This document shows positions 1 to 6,831 of a stretch of DNA of 19,620 nucleotides, piece after piece (within the stretch, counting starts at the first letter, position 1; each line of letters opens with the position of its first letter). Both the position numbers and the translations under genes were made by a program. Location: the NCBI GenBank assembly GCA_964630795.1, contig CAZVWF010000052.1, positions 1-19,620 on the forward strand, given 5' to 3'. This stretch comes from SZUA-117 sp964630795. Its GTDB lineage: Bacteria; Pseudomonadota; Gammaproteobacteria; Steroidobacterales; Woeseiaceae. The notes under the pieces are model-generated. The model searched no databases. It had not been told where the DNA came from and saw nothing but the letters and a program-made list of their open reading frames with translations.

Positions 1-1443
1 CTCGACGAATACTGTAATTACGATGCGACCGGCCTGGCAGAACTCGTCAGCAGGGCTGAGGTTACCGCGAAGGAACTTGCGCAGCTTGCAGCGTCGGCCG
101 TGGATAAGGTCAACCCCGAGCTAAACGCAGTTATTGAAGTGTTTGCCGATCGTGTAGACGACCTCGACGCAAGCACAATCGCTGCCGGTCCGTTCTCCGG
201 TGTGCCGTTCTTCCTGAAAGATCTCGGCCCACGTCTGAAAAACCGCAAACAGGAAGCGGGCTCACGTCTCATGGCAGGCTATGTGGCCGACTATTCGAGT
301 TTTCTGACCGAGCAGATCGAACGTGCCGGACTCAACATCATAGGCAGGACGACCTGTCCTGAATACGGCGTGACCGGTACAACAGAGTCACTGCTGACCG
401 GCGCCACCGGCAATCCGTGGGATAAGGATAAAATCGCCGGCGGTTCGAGTGGTGGTTCTGCCGCGATCACCGCTGCCGGCGTGGTACCCATGTGCCATTC
501 GAATGACGGCGGCGGCTCCACGCGTATTCCCGCGAGCATTTGCGGCAACGCGGGCATGAAGCACTCGCGTGGCCGCATCAGCTACTCGCCTGAAGGTTGT
601 GACCTCTCGTTCCCGTTGTTCTCCGACGGTGTTAACACAAAGAGCGTTCGTGACATGGCCGGTTTCCTCGATGCAGTGATGGGGCCTGCGCCCGGCGAGC
701 CTGTTCCGTGGGCAAAGCCCGAGCGGCCGTATGTTGATGAAGTCGATCGTGATCCGGGCAAGCTGCGGGTTGCGATGTGCAGCGAACAGTGGGGCCCGAT
801 TCCCGTTCCGGAGTACATTCGCAATCAGACGCACAAGGTGGCGAAGGTCCTCGAAGGCGCCGGACACTGTGTTGAGGAAGCGACGCCCGCAATCGATTAC
901 GGCGCCTACCTGGAAGTGTTCAAACGTATCTGGGTGATCGATATCTCGGCAATGCTGGATTACGAGGCCGGGTTGATGGGACGAGCAGTATCGGCCGATA
1001 CGGTTGAGCCAATGACCCTGAAGATGTACGAGGCCGGTAAAGGTGCAACCGCGGCAGAGCGACTTGGCATTTCGGGATTCATGTCATATGTCGGTCGCCA
1101 GCTGGGCGCGTTTTACGAGAACTACGATGTGCTGCTAACGCCGGTCATGACGGCCGACACACCATCGCTCGGCAGTCCGTTCAACCTGGTACAGGACAAC
1201 CAGTCGCTCGACGAATGGTTCGAGCATGCACTGCAGTTGATCCCGATCACGCCACTCAATAATTTCACTGGTACGCCGGCAATGTCGTTGCCCTTGTGTG
1301 AAGACTCGACGGGCATGCCTCTCGGTGCACACTTCATGGCGCCCATTGGCAGGGAGGATCGGCTGTTCAACCTGGCCGGCCAGCTCGAGAAGATTGCGCC
1401 GTGGGCAGACAAGCGCCCGTCAATACACGTTGCTTCAGACTGA
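1..1443 (+). CDS. Amidase-signature hydrolase, NylA-like (5' end outside the window)
   Basis: The frame is open from base 1, so the start codon lies just outside the window; 480 residues are visible and probably fewer than ten are missing, because family members begin with a similar segment. Amidase-signature enzymes hydrolyse C-N amide bonds with a Ser-cisSer-Lys triad. All three residues are visible: Lys73 in FFLKDLG, cis-Ser149 in GGSSGGSAA and nucleophile Ser173 in DGGGSTRIPAS (visible-residue numbering), with the expected 24-residue gap between the serines. The C-terminal part (GMPLGAHF, then GREDRLFNLAGQLE and PWADKRP) resembles 6-aminohexanoate cyclic-dimer hydrolases such as NylA more than GatA or FAAH. 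There is no signal peptide in the visible part, so it is probably cytoplasmic. The stop overlaps the 3' end of the convergent decarboxylase gene by 9 bases. The substrate is unknown; an amide made or used in the neighbouring amine pathway is an inference. Confidence 0.93.
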   Translation, partial: LDEYCNYDATGLAELVSRAEVTAKELAQLAASAVDKVNPELNAVIEVFADRVDDLDASTIAAGPFSGVPFFLKDLGPRLKNRKQEAGSRLMAGYVADYSSFLTEQIERAGLNIIGRTTCPEYGVTGTTESLLTGATGNPWDKDKIAGGSSGGSAAITAAGVVPMCHSNDGGGSTRIPASICGNAGMKHSRGRISYSPEGCDLSFPLFSDGVNTKSVRDMAGFLDAVMGPAPGEPVPWAKPERPYVDEVDRDPGKLRVAMCSEQWGPIPVPEYIRNQTHKVAKVLEGAGHCVEEATPAIDYGAYLEVFKRIWVIDISAMLDYEAGLMGRAVSADTVEPMTLKMYEAGKGATAAERLGISGFMSYVGRQLGAFYENYDVLLTPVMTADTPSLGSPFNLVQDNQSLDEWFEHALQLIPITPLNNFTGTPAMSLPLCEDSTGMPLGAHFMAPIGREDRLFNLAGQLEKIAPWADKRPSIHVASD

Positions 1444-2829
1444 CAGCCAGCCCGGCATGGAGTCACGGGCAAAGACATCGTCGACCGTCTCGGAGCGACG
1501 AATCAATGCAGCCTGGTCATCTTTGACGAGTACCATGCCCGGCCGTGGCAACGCGTTAAAGTTGGCCGCGTTCGGCTCACCGTAGGCACCTGTATTGAGA
1601 AAGGCGATGACGTCGCCAGGATTGAGCAACGGTGCCGGCAACCGGTGTGTGAGTATCTCCGCGTTACATGTCTGCCCGACGATGTCGTACAGCGCGGCGT
1701 TCTCCGCATCCATCCTGTTGGCGATGAAGTAATCGTAGATTGGCCGTTCGAGGTTGAAGCCGTGTCCGTCCAGGAAGGTCTCGGCGGTATCGATCTCCGC
1801 CCAGCGGTAGTCGATGCCGACATCTTCTTCTTTCACGTTGATCACTGATGACAGGTGAATGCCGGTGTCCGCGTGAATGCCGCGACCCGGTTCGAGTTCC
1901 AGCCTTATGCCCTCGGCGTCGAACCCATGTTCAATCAGTGACGAGTGCAGGGCGCTGCCGACTGTCGCGGCAAACACTTCGAGCGGCGGGGTCTCGTAAT
2001 CAATAACAGCAACGTCCGGGTCGTGGTCCAGCGGGCTCGGGAAGCCGCCACCCACGTCGATGCAGTCGGGTGTCCATCCGCCCATTACGTCACTCACTTC
2101 GCGGGTCAGTTTCACGCAGGCCCGGACCCAGGCCTCCCAGACTTCAGGGCGTTTACTGTGCCGTCCCATGTGCACGTGGATGCCAACCGGTTCCACGTGG
2201 GTGAATTCATTGATGCGCCCGGCCAGTTCGAGCACTTCCCTGGTCGGGATGCCGTACTTGATGATCTGCGTGAGGTAACTCACCTGCATACCGGGCGCAA
2301 AATCCGATTCCAGATTCAATGAGCTAATGTCCGGCTTGAGTCGCAGCAGGACCCTGGCTGTCGTACCGAGATCCGCGGCCACCTGCTCGCAGAGGTCCAG
2401 CTCCCGGGGACTGTCGAGAATGATGCGTGCGCCGTGCTCCAGTGCTTTGCGGATGACAGGTTCATCCTTGATGGACCCGTTCACGGAAAGATCCTCGCCG
2501 GTCATACCAGCCCGGAGGGCGCATTCGAGCTCACCCGGACCGAAGATGTCGCAGCCGGTGTTCTCTTCGGCCAGGACACGGCGGACGGCGATAACCGGAT
2601 TGGCCTTGAGGGAGGGGTACAAACGAACCGGCCCGGCGCGCCAGTGCTCCTCGAACGTCGTTTGCCAATGCCGCACGTTGTAGCGCAGGTGGTTCTCGGA
2701 GACGACATAGAGCGGTGTCCCGAATTGTTCGGCCAGTGCGACGGTGTCACAATCTTCGGTGAACAGCCGATCATCGCGCACACTTAACGGCGTGCGCAGC
2801 AGTTCGTCGGTGACCAGGGATTTCTGCAT
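1435..2829 (-). CDS. Fold-type III PLP-dependent decarboxylase (DapDC/ODC-like) with altered active-site motif
   Basis: This is an alanine-racemase-fold PLP enzyme of the diaminopimelate/ornithine decarboxylase group, 464 residues from this start. Visible landmarks are the Schiff-base Lys75 in YPSLKANP, the strand motif VNGSIKDE, HVHMG at about 218-222, the phosphate-binding DVGGGFP at about 258-264, ELEPGR at about 311-316, the catalytic Cys388 in GQTCNAEIL, and GAYGEPNAANFN near the C terminus. Diaminopimelate decarboxylases usually carry CESGD at the Cys, and ornithine decarboxylases C-D-x-x-D. Here the acidic residues after Cys are replaced (CNAEI), so it is unlikely to be LysA, and the substrate is open. 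The ATG at 2829 leaves 16 bases to the divergent VOC gene but has no clear Shine-Dalgarno. An in-frame ATG at 2868 (13 residues longer) follows GAGGTGG and would make the two genes overlap at their 5' ends. Cytoplasmic. Confidence 0.9.
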   Translation of the reverse strand: MQKSLVTDELLRTPLSVRDDRLFTEDCDTVALAEQFGTPLYVVSENHLRYNVRHWQTTFEEHWRAGPVRLYPSLKANPVIAVRRVLAEENTGCDIFGPGELECALRAGMTGEDLSVNGSIKDEPVIRKALEHGARIILDSPRELDLCEQVAADLGTTARVLLRLKPDISSLNLESDFAPGMQVSYLTQIIKYGIPTREVLELAGRINEFTHVEPVGIHVHMGRHSKRPEVWEAWVRACVKLTREVSDVMGGWTPDCIDVGGGFPSPLDHDPDVAVIDYETPPLEVFAATVGSALHSSLIEHGFDAEGIRLELEPGRGIHADTGIHLSSVINVKEEDVGIDYRWAEIDTAETFLDGHGFNLERPIYDYFIANRMDAENAALYDIVGQTCNAEILTHRLPAPLLNPGDVIAFLNTGAYGEPNAANFNALPRPGMVLVKDDQAALIRRSETVDDVFARDSMPGWLSV

Positions 2830-2845
2830 AGGCCGGGAAAATAGC

Positions 2846-3340
2846 ATGTTCAAAGGCATAAAAGGCATTCACCACCTCGCGATCTCCGTACCGAGTCTCG
2901 ATGAGGCGCGCGCGTTTTACTGCGACGTGCTGGGGTTTGAAGTGGCGGAGGAGTTCGACTTCGGGCCTGATGCGGAAAGCGAGCGTGTGACGCGGGTGAA
3001 AGCTGCGGCCGCCGATGTCATGATGCTGCGCGCCGGCAACGTGCACGTCGAAATCTTCGAGTACAGGAACGATGGCGTGAACTCACAGCCAGGCGACCGG
3101 CCGGTGTGCGACCACGGCTTCACGCATTTTGCGCTGGAGGTCGATGGCGATATCGACGAGGTTTTTGCTGACCTGGAAGCTGCCGGCGTTGAATGGCATT
3201 CGCCATTGGTCGGCACACTCGATGAAGAGGGTTACCGTGTTACCTACGGCCGGGATCCATTCGGCAACGTGATCGAAATCCAGAAGCTATCGACCAGGAA
3301 CCCGGGGCACATCAACTATCTTCCGCACTGGAAGCCCTGA
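2846..3340 (+). CDS. VOC (glyoxalase/bleomycin-resistance/dioxygenase fold) metalloprotein
   Basis: This 164-residue protein has the vicinal-oxygen-chelate fold, with paired beta-alpha-beta-beta-beta modules and one metal site per barrel. The opening GIKGIHHLAISV and the helix LDEARAFYCDVLGFEV are typical. Likely metal ligands are His10, Glu69 (NVHVEIFEY), His94 (FTHFALEV) and Glu144 (DPFGNVIEIQ), which matches the usual H-E-H-E set. Members include glyoxalase I, methylmalonyl-CoA epimerase, dioxygenases and lactoylglutathione lyase-like proteins; the sequence alone does not decide among them. The start was taken at ATG 2846 because the homologous N terminus begins there; the frame is open further upstream, but that sequence is antisense to the decarboxylase. 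The 3' end overlaps the MFS gene on the other strand by 29 bases. The C-terminal tail after residue 148 (STRNPGHINYLPHWKP) is a short extension. Confidence 0.9.
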   Translation: MFKGIKGIHHLAISVPSLDEARAFYCDVLGFEVAEEFDFGPDAESERVTRVKAAAADVMMLRAGNVHVEIFEYRNDGVNSQPGDRPVCDHGFTHFALEVDGDIDEVFADLEAAGVEWHSPLVGTLDEEGYRVTYGRDPFGNVIEIQKLSTRNPGHINYLPHWKP

Positions 3341-4469
3341 CGCCGCTTAGCACCTGTCCCAGCACAATGAAGATGAGCAATGCGGCGATCGCAGTCGCAC
3401 CACCTTGCCAGGTGACCGCCGCCAGGCCCCAGCGACCAATGACGACGCCCGCGAGGGTCGTGCCGAAGGTGAGGCCGACCGCCTGCGCTGTCGACATCAG
3501 GACGACTAACTGACCACGCGTGTCGGCAAGCGCAGCCATCGAGAAGAGATAGGGAAGGGCGAAGTTCCAGGTGCCGTTGTATATGGAAACGGCGATAACG
3601 AGGCCGTTCAGATCTTCGAACCCGGCCAGCATCCAGACGGCAACGACCTGGCCCAGCATCGCCAGGATGAAAGGGATCACCCGGCCGAAGCGATCGGCAA
3701 CGGCCGCGGCAAAGAACGCGCCCAGTAATCCCACCGCCATGCCGATGGCGAGTGCCTTGCCAATTGAATCCGCATCGATGCCTGCGTCGGCCCCCATGCG
3801 CTCCATGAACGCCCAGACGCCACCGAGCCCGAGATACCAGACGCACTGGCACGCGAGCGCAAACCAGATCGGCCAGCGAGCAGATGTTGCCGTCTCATTG
3901 ACGTCCGGTCCGGCTTTTTTGCCGCTAACGGGCAGGTTTTTCAGGAGCGGCAGAATCAGGACTGCGATTGCAGCCAGTGGCAGGAAGACCGCCGGTGTGC
4001 CCAGTTCGCCGATGTATGCGGGAAGGATGATGAAGCCGGCAATTGCAGCGGACACCTGTGCGACGATGGCGATGGAGTAGTTGCGTTCCGTTTGCCGGGT
4101 GTTGCTCAGTGCCGCGATGGCCAGGGCATAGCTCGTGCCGATCCCCAAAAAACCGGTCAGGAAACGAATGGCGGCGAGCGTTTCGAAGTGGGTGACGATT
4201 GCTGACAGGATATTGCCGGCGGCCAGTGCCAGCAAAGCTGCCAACGCTACTCGTTGCCAGTGCCAGCGACGAATCCAGAAAGTTGCCGCGATACCGGCGA
4301 GGGCGCTGCCCGCCACTTCGAGACCGGCGATAAGCCCAAGCTGCTCGGCGGAGAAACCCAGGTGGTCCGCGAGTGCGCCGAGGTACATCGGCTGAATGTT
4401 GAACCCGGCCACGGCCACCGCGCCCAGCAGGACCATGGCGGCAACAGACGCCGGTCGATCAGTGTCCAC
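3312..4469 (-). CDS. Major facilitator superfamily transporter
   Basis: The protein has about 385 residues and roughly 12 hydrophobic segments in two six-helix halves, split by a hydrophilic loop around residues 185-200 (VSGKKAGPDVNETATSA). The loop after helix 2 (IRRWHWQR) and the second-half loop VADRFGRVIP match the basic MFS signature loops between helices 2-3 and 8-9. It acts in the inner membrane, probably as a proton-coupled symporter or exporter; the substrate cannot be read from sequence. GTG at 4469 was chosen because it sits just before the first membrane segment and gives a normal family length. No Shine-Dalgarno supports it well; in-frame alternatives are TTG 4544 and ATG 4436. 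It lies 205 bases downstream of the TMADH-like gene on the same strand, so it may be the last gene of that catabolic operon and carry its substrate or product. Its 3' end overlaps the VOC gene. Confidence 0.87.
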   Translation of the reverse strand: MDTDRPASVAAMVLLGAVAVAGFNIQPMYLGALADHLGFSAEQLGLIAGLEVAGSALAGIAATFWIRRWHWQRVALAALLALAAGNILSAIVTHFETLAAIRFLTGFLGIGTSYALAIAALSNTRQTERNYSIAIVAQVSAAIAGFIILPAYIGELGTPAVFLPLAAIAVLILPLLKNLPVSGKKAGPDVNETATSARWPIWFALACQCVWYLGLGGVWAFMERMGADAGIDADSIGKALAIGMAVGLLGAFFAAAVADRFGRVIPFILAMLGQVVAVWMLAGFEDLNGLVIAVSIYNGTWNFALPYLFSMAALADTRGQLVVLMSTAQAVGLTFGTTLAGVVIGRWGLAAVTWQGGATAIAALLIFIVLGQVLSGVRASSAEDS

Positions 4470-4674
4470 TCGCTGGTTAATTCGTACATGCTCCCTGCAC
4501 GGCGTCAGGCGCCAATGATGCGCAGGTCGTCGCAGATAGTGCAAGGCGACAAGTACGAGGGACGCGAGCCCCGGGCGAGATCATTAAAGGCGTGAAATCA
4601 CGCTAGTGGATGAAGACGATCTGCCGGCCGTTAACAGGGTCGTTCCAAAGCGCGGGTTCCGAAACCAGGCCCAC
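4470..4674 (-). other. Spacer between TMADH-like gene and MFS gene, with two small inverted repeats
   Basis: These 205 bases hold no convincing gene. Just after the TMADH-like stop, positions 4655-4666 form a small hairpin (GGTT, four-base loop, AACC) with no U-run after it, so it is not a clear intrinsic terminator. A 14-base near-palindrome lies at 4590-4603. Nearer the MFS gene, AGGGAG occurs on the minus strand directly before an out-of-frame ATG at 4489. The spacing leaves it open whether the MFS gene has its own promoter here or is read from the upstream operon. Confidence 0.5.
4590..4603. repeat. Near-palindrome GCGTGAAATCACGC (possible operator)
   Basis: Two 6-base arms, GCGTGA and TCACGC, are separated by AA. 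The site lies about 120 bases upstream of the probable MFS start, inside a non-coding spacer, which is a plausible position for a helix-turn-helix regulator. It has no U-run, so it is not a terminator. A 12-base match could arise by chance, and no second copy was noticed in the window. Confidence 0.35.
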
Positions 4675-6765
4675 TTAAGGCGCCCAGTCGCGGGGCAAGG
4701 CAGTCGCGTCCGAGAAATTGGCGTCGCGTCGAAGCGAGTAATTGATCCCGGAGTCGTCATCGAGCTCCATCGCGTATCGCCTGCCGGCATACACAGCCGA
4801 CGCAATCGGCGCCGGCGCCTCGCAATCGCCAATGCGACGAACGCTTTTCGTATCGCCCGCATTTCCTGCTTCCAATTCGTCCTGCAAGGCGTAATAGAGT
4901 TCGTCATTGGGCAATCGCGCCGTGACCATCAAAAGAGCATCGGCTTCCAGTGTCGATTCGCGCTCCGTGTACTCGCAGCGCAGCCCGACCTGTTTACCGT
5001 CAAAGGATTCGATATTCTGCGAGAACAGCATTGTCACACCGGCCTCGAGCATCGAGCGCTGCGTTGCTCGCTGCTCGGTGGTGTAGATGCCGAACGAGCA
5101 CGCCATGTTGTCCGTGCACACAAAGGTGATATCGCAGCCGGCTCTTTGCAGCATTTCAGCAAGCACCGGGCCCATGTAGTAGTAATCGTCATCAAAGACA
5201 ACGACCCGGCCTTCCGGCAGCCGTCCGGCCATGATGTCGTCAGGCGTGAAGACCTGCGCTGCGGCGGACAGGTTTTCAATGCCGATCGTATTTGTGCGAC
5301 CAAAGCCGTCGTTTCGCCAGGTGGCGCCCGTCGCGACAACGATGTGATCCGCCCCCACCGACAATGCATCCCCGGCACTCAATCTGCTATCGACATAAAC
5401 CTCGACATTGGGCAGTTTCAGGAATTGCTGCTGGCGATAGTCCCGTACACGGGCCCACTCGGCGAGTGTCGGGAGTCGGGATTCCAGCGTCACGCGACCG
5501 CCCACTTCGGTGCGCGCCTCGGACAGCATGACGTCGTACCCACGTTTGCCCAGGGCGTGCGCGGCCTCGAGCCCAGCGGGACCTGCGCCGACGACCAGGA
5601 CCAGGCTGTCTGACGCCTTCGGCCGCACGTACTCGGGATGCCAGCCACGCCGCCATTCTTCACCCATCGTGGGGTTCTGCGTGCAGCGGATGGGTACGCC
5701 TAACTGATCACCGGTGTAACACATGTTGCAGCCGATGCACTCGCGGATATCTTCGAGGCGACCTTCCTCGATTTTCTTCGGTAAAAACGGATCGGCGATG
5801 GAGGGGCGTGCGGCGCCAACCAGGTCGATGAGGCCGCTTTTGACCTGACTGGCCATCGTGTCAGGCGAGGTGAACCGGCCGACGGACACCACGGGCTTGG
5901 TGGTGAGTTCCTTGATGTAGTTCGTGTGCGTCGCAAGCGACCCTTCGTTGATGAATCGAGAGGTGCCCAGTTCGATATCCCAGTCGGTCACAGTGATGTC
6001 CCACAGGTCGGGCAACTCCGCTACTTCGGCGAAGAACTCACGCGTCTCATCCGTGACCAGGCAACCGTCTCTCATCCAGCCATCGTCGCTGGCCAGGCGC
6101 ACGGCGACTGCCATCGTCTCGCCGACGGCTTCCTTCAGTACCTCGATGGTCTCGCGAAGCAGTCGCGCACGGTTCTTGACGCTGCCGCCGTATTCATCGG
6201 TCCGGTCGTTCGTGGTGGAAAGCTGGAAGTTATGCAGCAGGTCGTCGTGGTTGGCGTAGGCATAAACAATATCGAAGCCCGCCGCTTTCGCTCGTAACGC
6301 CGCATCGCGATACCACTGGCGCAGGTCCCGGAAATCTTTCTTGTCCATCTTTCGAGACTGGAATGGCTGGCGCTTCCAGCTCGGTCGTGAGTTGACGTCG
6401 AAGGTCACGTCGCGCGTGTAAAGGTTGGCGGCCGGTGCGCCGCTGTACCAGAGTTCAACGCCGGCCAGTGCATCATGTTCATGGACTTTGTCAGTCATGA
6501 TGCTGTGCGCGCGCACGTCCTGGTCGTCCCACAGCGAGGCGTAAGGACACAGCAGGTCATCCGAACTGGGATGGATAGAACAGTACTCGGTGTTGACCAC
6601 ACCCCAGCCACCCTCGGCTTTGATGCCACGCATCTCGTTGAGCGAATTCGGCCGCTGCCATCCCATGCCTGTGCAGTGTGGCACCTGGTAGAAGCGGTTC
6701 CTGGTCGTTACCGGACCAATCTGAAGAGGTTCAAACAGAATGTCGTAGCGCGCATCGCGGCTCAC
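4675..6765 (-). CDS. Trimethylamine-dehydrogenase-like FMN/4Fe-4S/FAD oxidoreductase
   Basis: At 696 residues this is nearly the size of the trimethylamine dehydrogenase (TMADH) of Methylophilus and is clearly homologous along its length, for example RNRFYQVPHC, KAEGGW, NTEYCSI, ARPSIADPFLPKK and GWHPE. The N-terminal old-yellow-enzyme barrel (about 1-370) has Cys31, matching the cysteine that binds FMN covalently in TMADH, plus Tyr61, Tyr170 and His173 at the TMADH active-site positions. Cys343, Cys346, Cys349 and Cys361 would hold the 4Fe-4S cluster. A nucleotide-binding domain follows with VVGAGPAG at 391-398. The TMADH aromatic-bowl residue Trp355 corresponds to Asp353 here, and the loop carrying the TMADH Trp264/Asp267 region is about three residues shorter. 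This points to oxidative N-dealkylation or deamination of another amine (compare dimethylamine, histamine, dimethylglycine and N-methylproline enzymes). It starts at GTG with GGGAGT at 6772-6777. Last clear gene of the operon; cytoplasmic. Confidence 0.93.
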   Translation of the reverse strand: MSRDARYDILFEPLQIGPVTTRNRFYQVPHCTGMGWQRPNSLNEMRGIKAEGGWGVVNTEYCSIHPSSDDLLCPYASLWDDQDVRAHSIMTDKVHEHDALAGVELWYSGAPAANLYTRDVTFDVNSRPSWKRQPFQSRKMDKKDFRDLRQWYRDAALRAKAAGFDIVYAYANHDDLLHNFQLSTTNDRTDEYGGSVKNRARLLRETIEVLKEAVGETMAVAVRLASDDGWMRDGCLVTDETREFFAEVAELPDLWDITVTDWDIELGTSRFINEGSLATHTNYIKELTTKPVVSVGRFTSPDTMASQVKSGLIDLVGAARPSIADPFLPKKIEEGRLEDIRECIGCNMCYTGDQLGVPIRCTQNPTMGEEWRRGWHPEYVRPKASDSLVLVVGAGPAGLEAAHALGKRGYDVMLSEARTEVGGRVTLESRLPTLAEWARVRDYRQQQFLKLPNVEVYVDSRLSAGDALSVGADHIVVATGATWRNDGFGRTNTIGIENLSAAAQVFTPDDIMAGRLPEGRVVVFDDDYYYMGPVLAEMLQRAGCDITFVCTDNMACSFGIYTTEQRATQRSMLEAGVTMLFSQNIESFDGKQVGLRCEYTERESTLEADALLMVTARLPNDELYYALQDELEAGNAGDTKSVRRIGDCEAPAPIASAVYAGRRYAMELDDDSGINYSLRRDANFSDATALPRDWAP

Positions 6766-6771
6766 AAGGGT

Positions 6772-6777
6772 ACTCCC
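6772..6777 (-). promoter_or_regulatory. Shine-Dalgarno GGGAGT fixing the GTG start of the TMADH-like gene
   Basis: On the minus strand GGGAGT is followed by a 6-base spacer and then GTG at 6765-6763. This matches the N terminus of TMADH-family proteins (SRDARYDILFEP), so the GTG is the likely start. The 66-base gap to the upstream aldehyde dehydrogenase stop otherwise shows no promoter or terminator. Confidence 0.7.
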
Positions 6778-6831
6778 GTGATGATGATCGAACAGTCGAT
6801 GGCGGTCCCTGGACTCACCGGGTGTTGGCGC

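Noticed and set aside
1435..2829. Naming the PLP decarboxylase lysA
   Set aside because: The CESGD active-site motif is absent and the context is amine or amide catabolism rather than lysine synthesis.
4247..4489. ATG at 4489 with AGGGAG as a start or frameshifted N terminus of the MFS gene
   Set aside because: It is out of frame with the transporter, the spacing to AGGGAG is only about one base, and its translation has no membrane segment; the GTG at 4469 in the right frame already gives a full-length protein.
4606..5613. Long plus-strand open frame (335 codons) opposite the TMADH-like gene
   Set aside because: It is antisense to a strongly conserved enzyme, rich in Arg and His as expected for a shadow frame in GC-rich DNA, and shows no recognisable domain.
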